The translations under genes were made by a program, and so were the position numbers. From Clostridia bacterium (GTDB taxonomy: Bacteria > Bacillota > Clostridia > Oscillospirales > CAG-272), in the NCBI GenBank assembly GCA_017456685.1, contig JAFTIV010000063.1, positions 1 through 5,969 of the forward strand: DNA of 5,969 bases. The letters are read 5' to 3'. The notes beneath the pieces are model-generated. The model was not told the origin of the DNA, made no database searches, and saw only the letters and a list, made by a program, of their open reading frames with translations. This document shows positions 5,802 through 5,969 of the stretch, in pieces (position 1 is the stretch's first letter; the number at the start of each line of letters is the position of its first letter).

Positions 5802-5969
5802 TTATTCTACGAAGCTCTTTTTCAAGGATGCGATAACCTTGTTGTCGTTCTTTGCAACCTGAACGAAGGTAGCGCTTCTAATTTCACCTGAGCTTGCATA
5901 GAAGAAGCCTGCTGAAACATCGACAACGAGCCAATCCGCTGGGGTGATTTCTGCACCCTCCTCGATTAC
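5802..5969 (-). CDS. C-terminal end of a phage structural protein, possibly the major capsid protein
   Basis: Only 55 codons and the stop TAA are in the window. The gene enters from the right edge in frame. The visible part contains TPADWLVVDVSAGFFYASSGE followed by SATFVQVAKNDNKVIASLKKSFVE, which ends the protein. A gene immediately before a gp6-like connector is most often the major capsid protein. The 'A.FVQV...' close resembles the last strand of HK97-type capsid proteins, but the fragment is too short to prove it. A head decoration or fibre protein is the main alternative. No start is visible. Confidence 0.5.
   Translation of the reverse strand, partial: VIEEGAEITPADWLVVDVSAGFFYASSGEIRSATFVQVAKNDNKVIASLKKSFVE

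Noticed and set aside
1..5969. CRISPR array, tRNA, rRNA, riboswitch or insertion sequence
   Set aside because: No regularly spaced repeats, no cloverleaf or rRNA-like stretch, and no transposase or terminal inverted repeats were seen. Intergenic space is under 150 nt at any point.

Overview
The window is about 6 kb in which every supportable gene lies on the minus strand. It looks like DNA from a Bacillota (Firmicutes), probably an uncultivated gut-type Clostridia. That is inferred from strong GGAGG-type ribosome binding sites, extended -10 promoters, and phage structural families that are common in clostridial prophages. No rRNA, tRNA or housekeeping marker is present, so the taxonomy is not established.

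Reading in the direction of transcription (right to left), positions 5969 to 2562 hold a tightly packed phage structural and lysis operon. Its genes are: the 3' end of a gene that may encode the major capsid protein (5802-5969, partial), a gp6-like head-tail connector (5473-5784), a head-closure (stopper) candidate (5130-5462), a tail-terminator candidate (4778-5137), a Dit-like distal tail protein (4018-4797), a ReqiPepy6 Gp37-like tail-tip protein (3043-4014), a coiled-coil/one-TM XhlA-like protein (2786-3046) and a small holin (2562-2786). Neighbours overlap by 1 to 20 nt or are separated by at most 17 nt. Several ribosome binding sites sit inside the end of the previous gene. The unusual point is what is missing: no major tail tube, tail chaperones or tape measure lie between the terminator and Dit, no receptor-binding fibre follows the Gp37-like gene, and no endolysin follows the holin. 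All frames are intact and the junctions are neatly coupled, so this looks like a compact, maintained module rather than a decaying prophage.

After the holin there is a 75-nt gap with an extended -10 promoter. It drives a HAD-family phosphatase gene (1754-2482, phosphoglycolate-phosphatase-like), which ends in a strong Rho-independent hairpin (1711-1745). This is a separate monocistronic unit and may mark the edge of the element.

The left 1.6 kb is the 5' part of a large TIR-NB-ARC (STAND, NLR-like) gene (1610 down to the window edge). It has its own near-consensus promoter and a strong ribosome binding site. Domains seen are an N-terminal TIR with its candidate catalytic Glu, and an NB-ARC ATPase with Walker A, Walker B, a TSR sensor, a GxxL motif and an MHD-like motif. 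The C-terminal sensor region is cut off. Such proteins are probable antiphage NADase or abortive-infection effectors, so the window places an immune-receptor-like gene next to an unusually reduced phage module.
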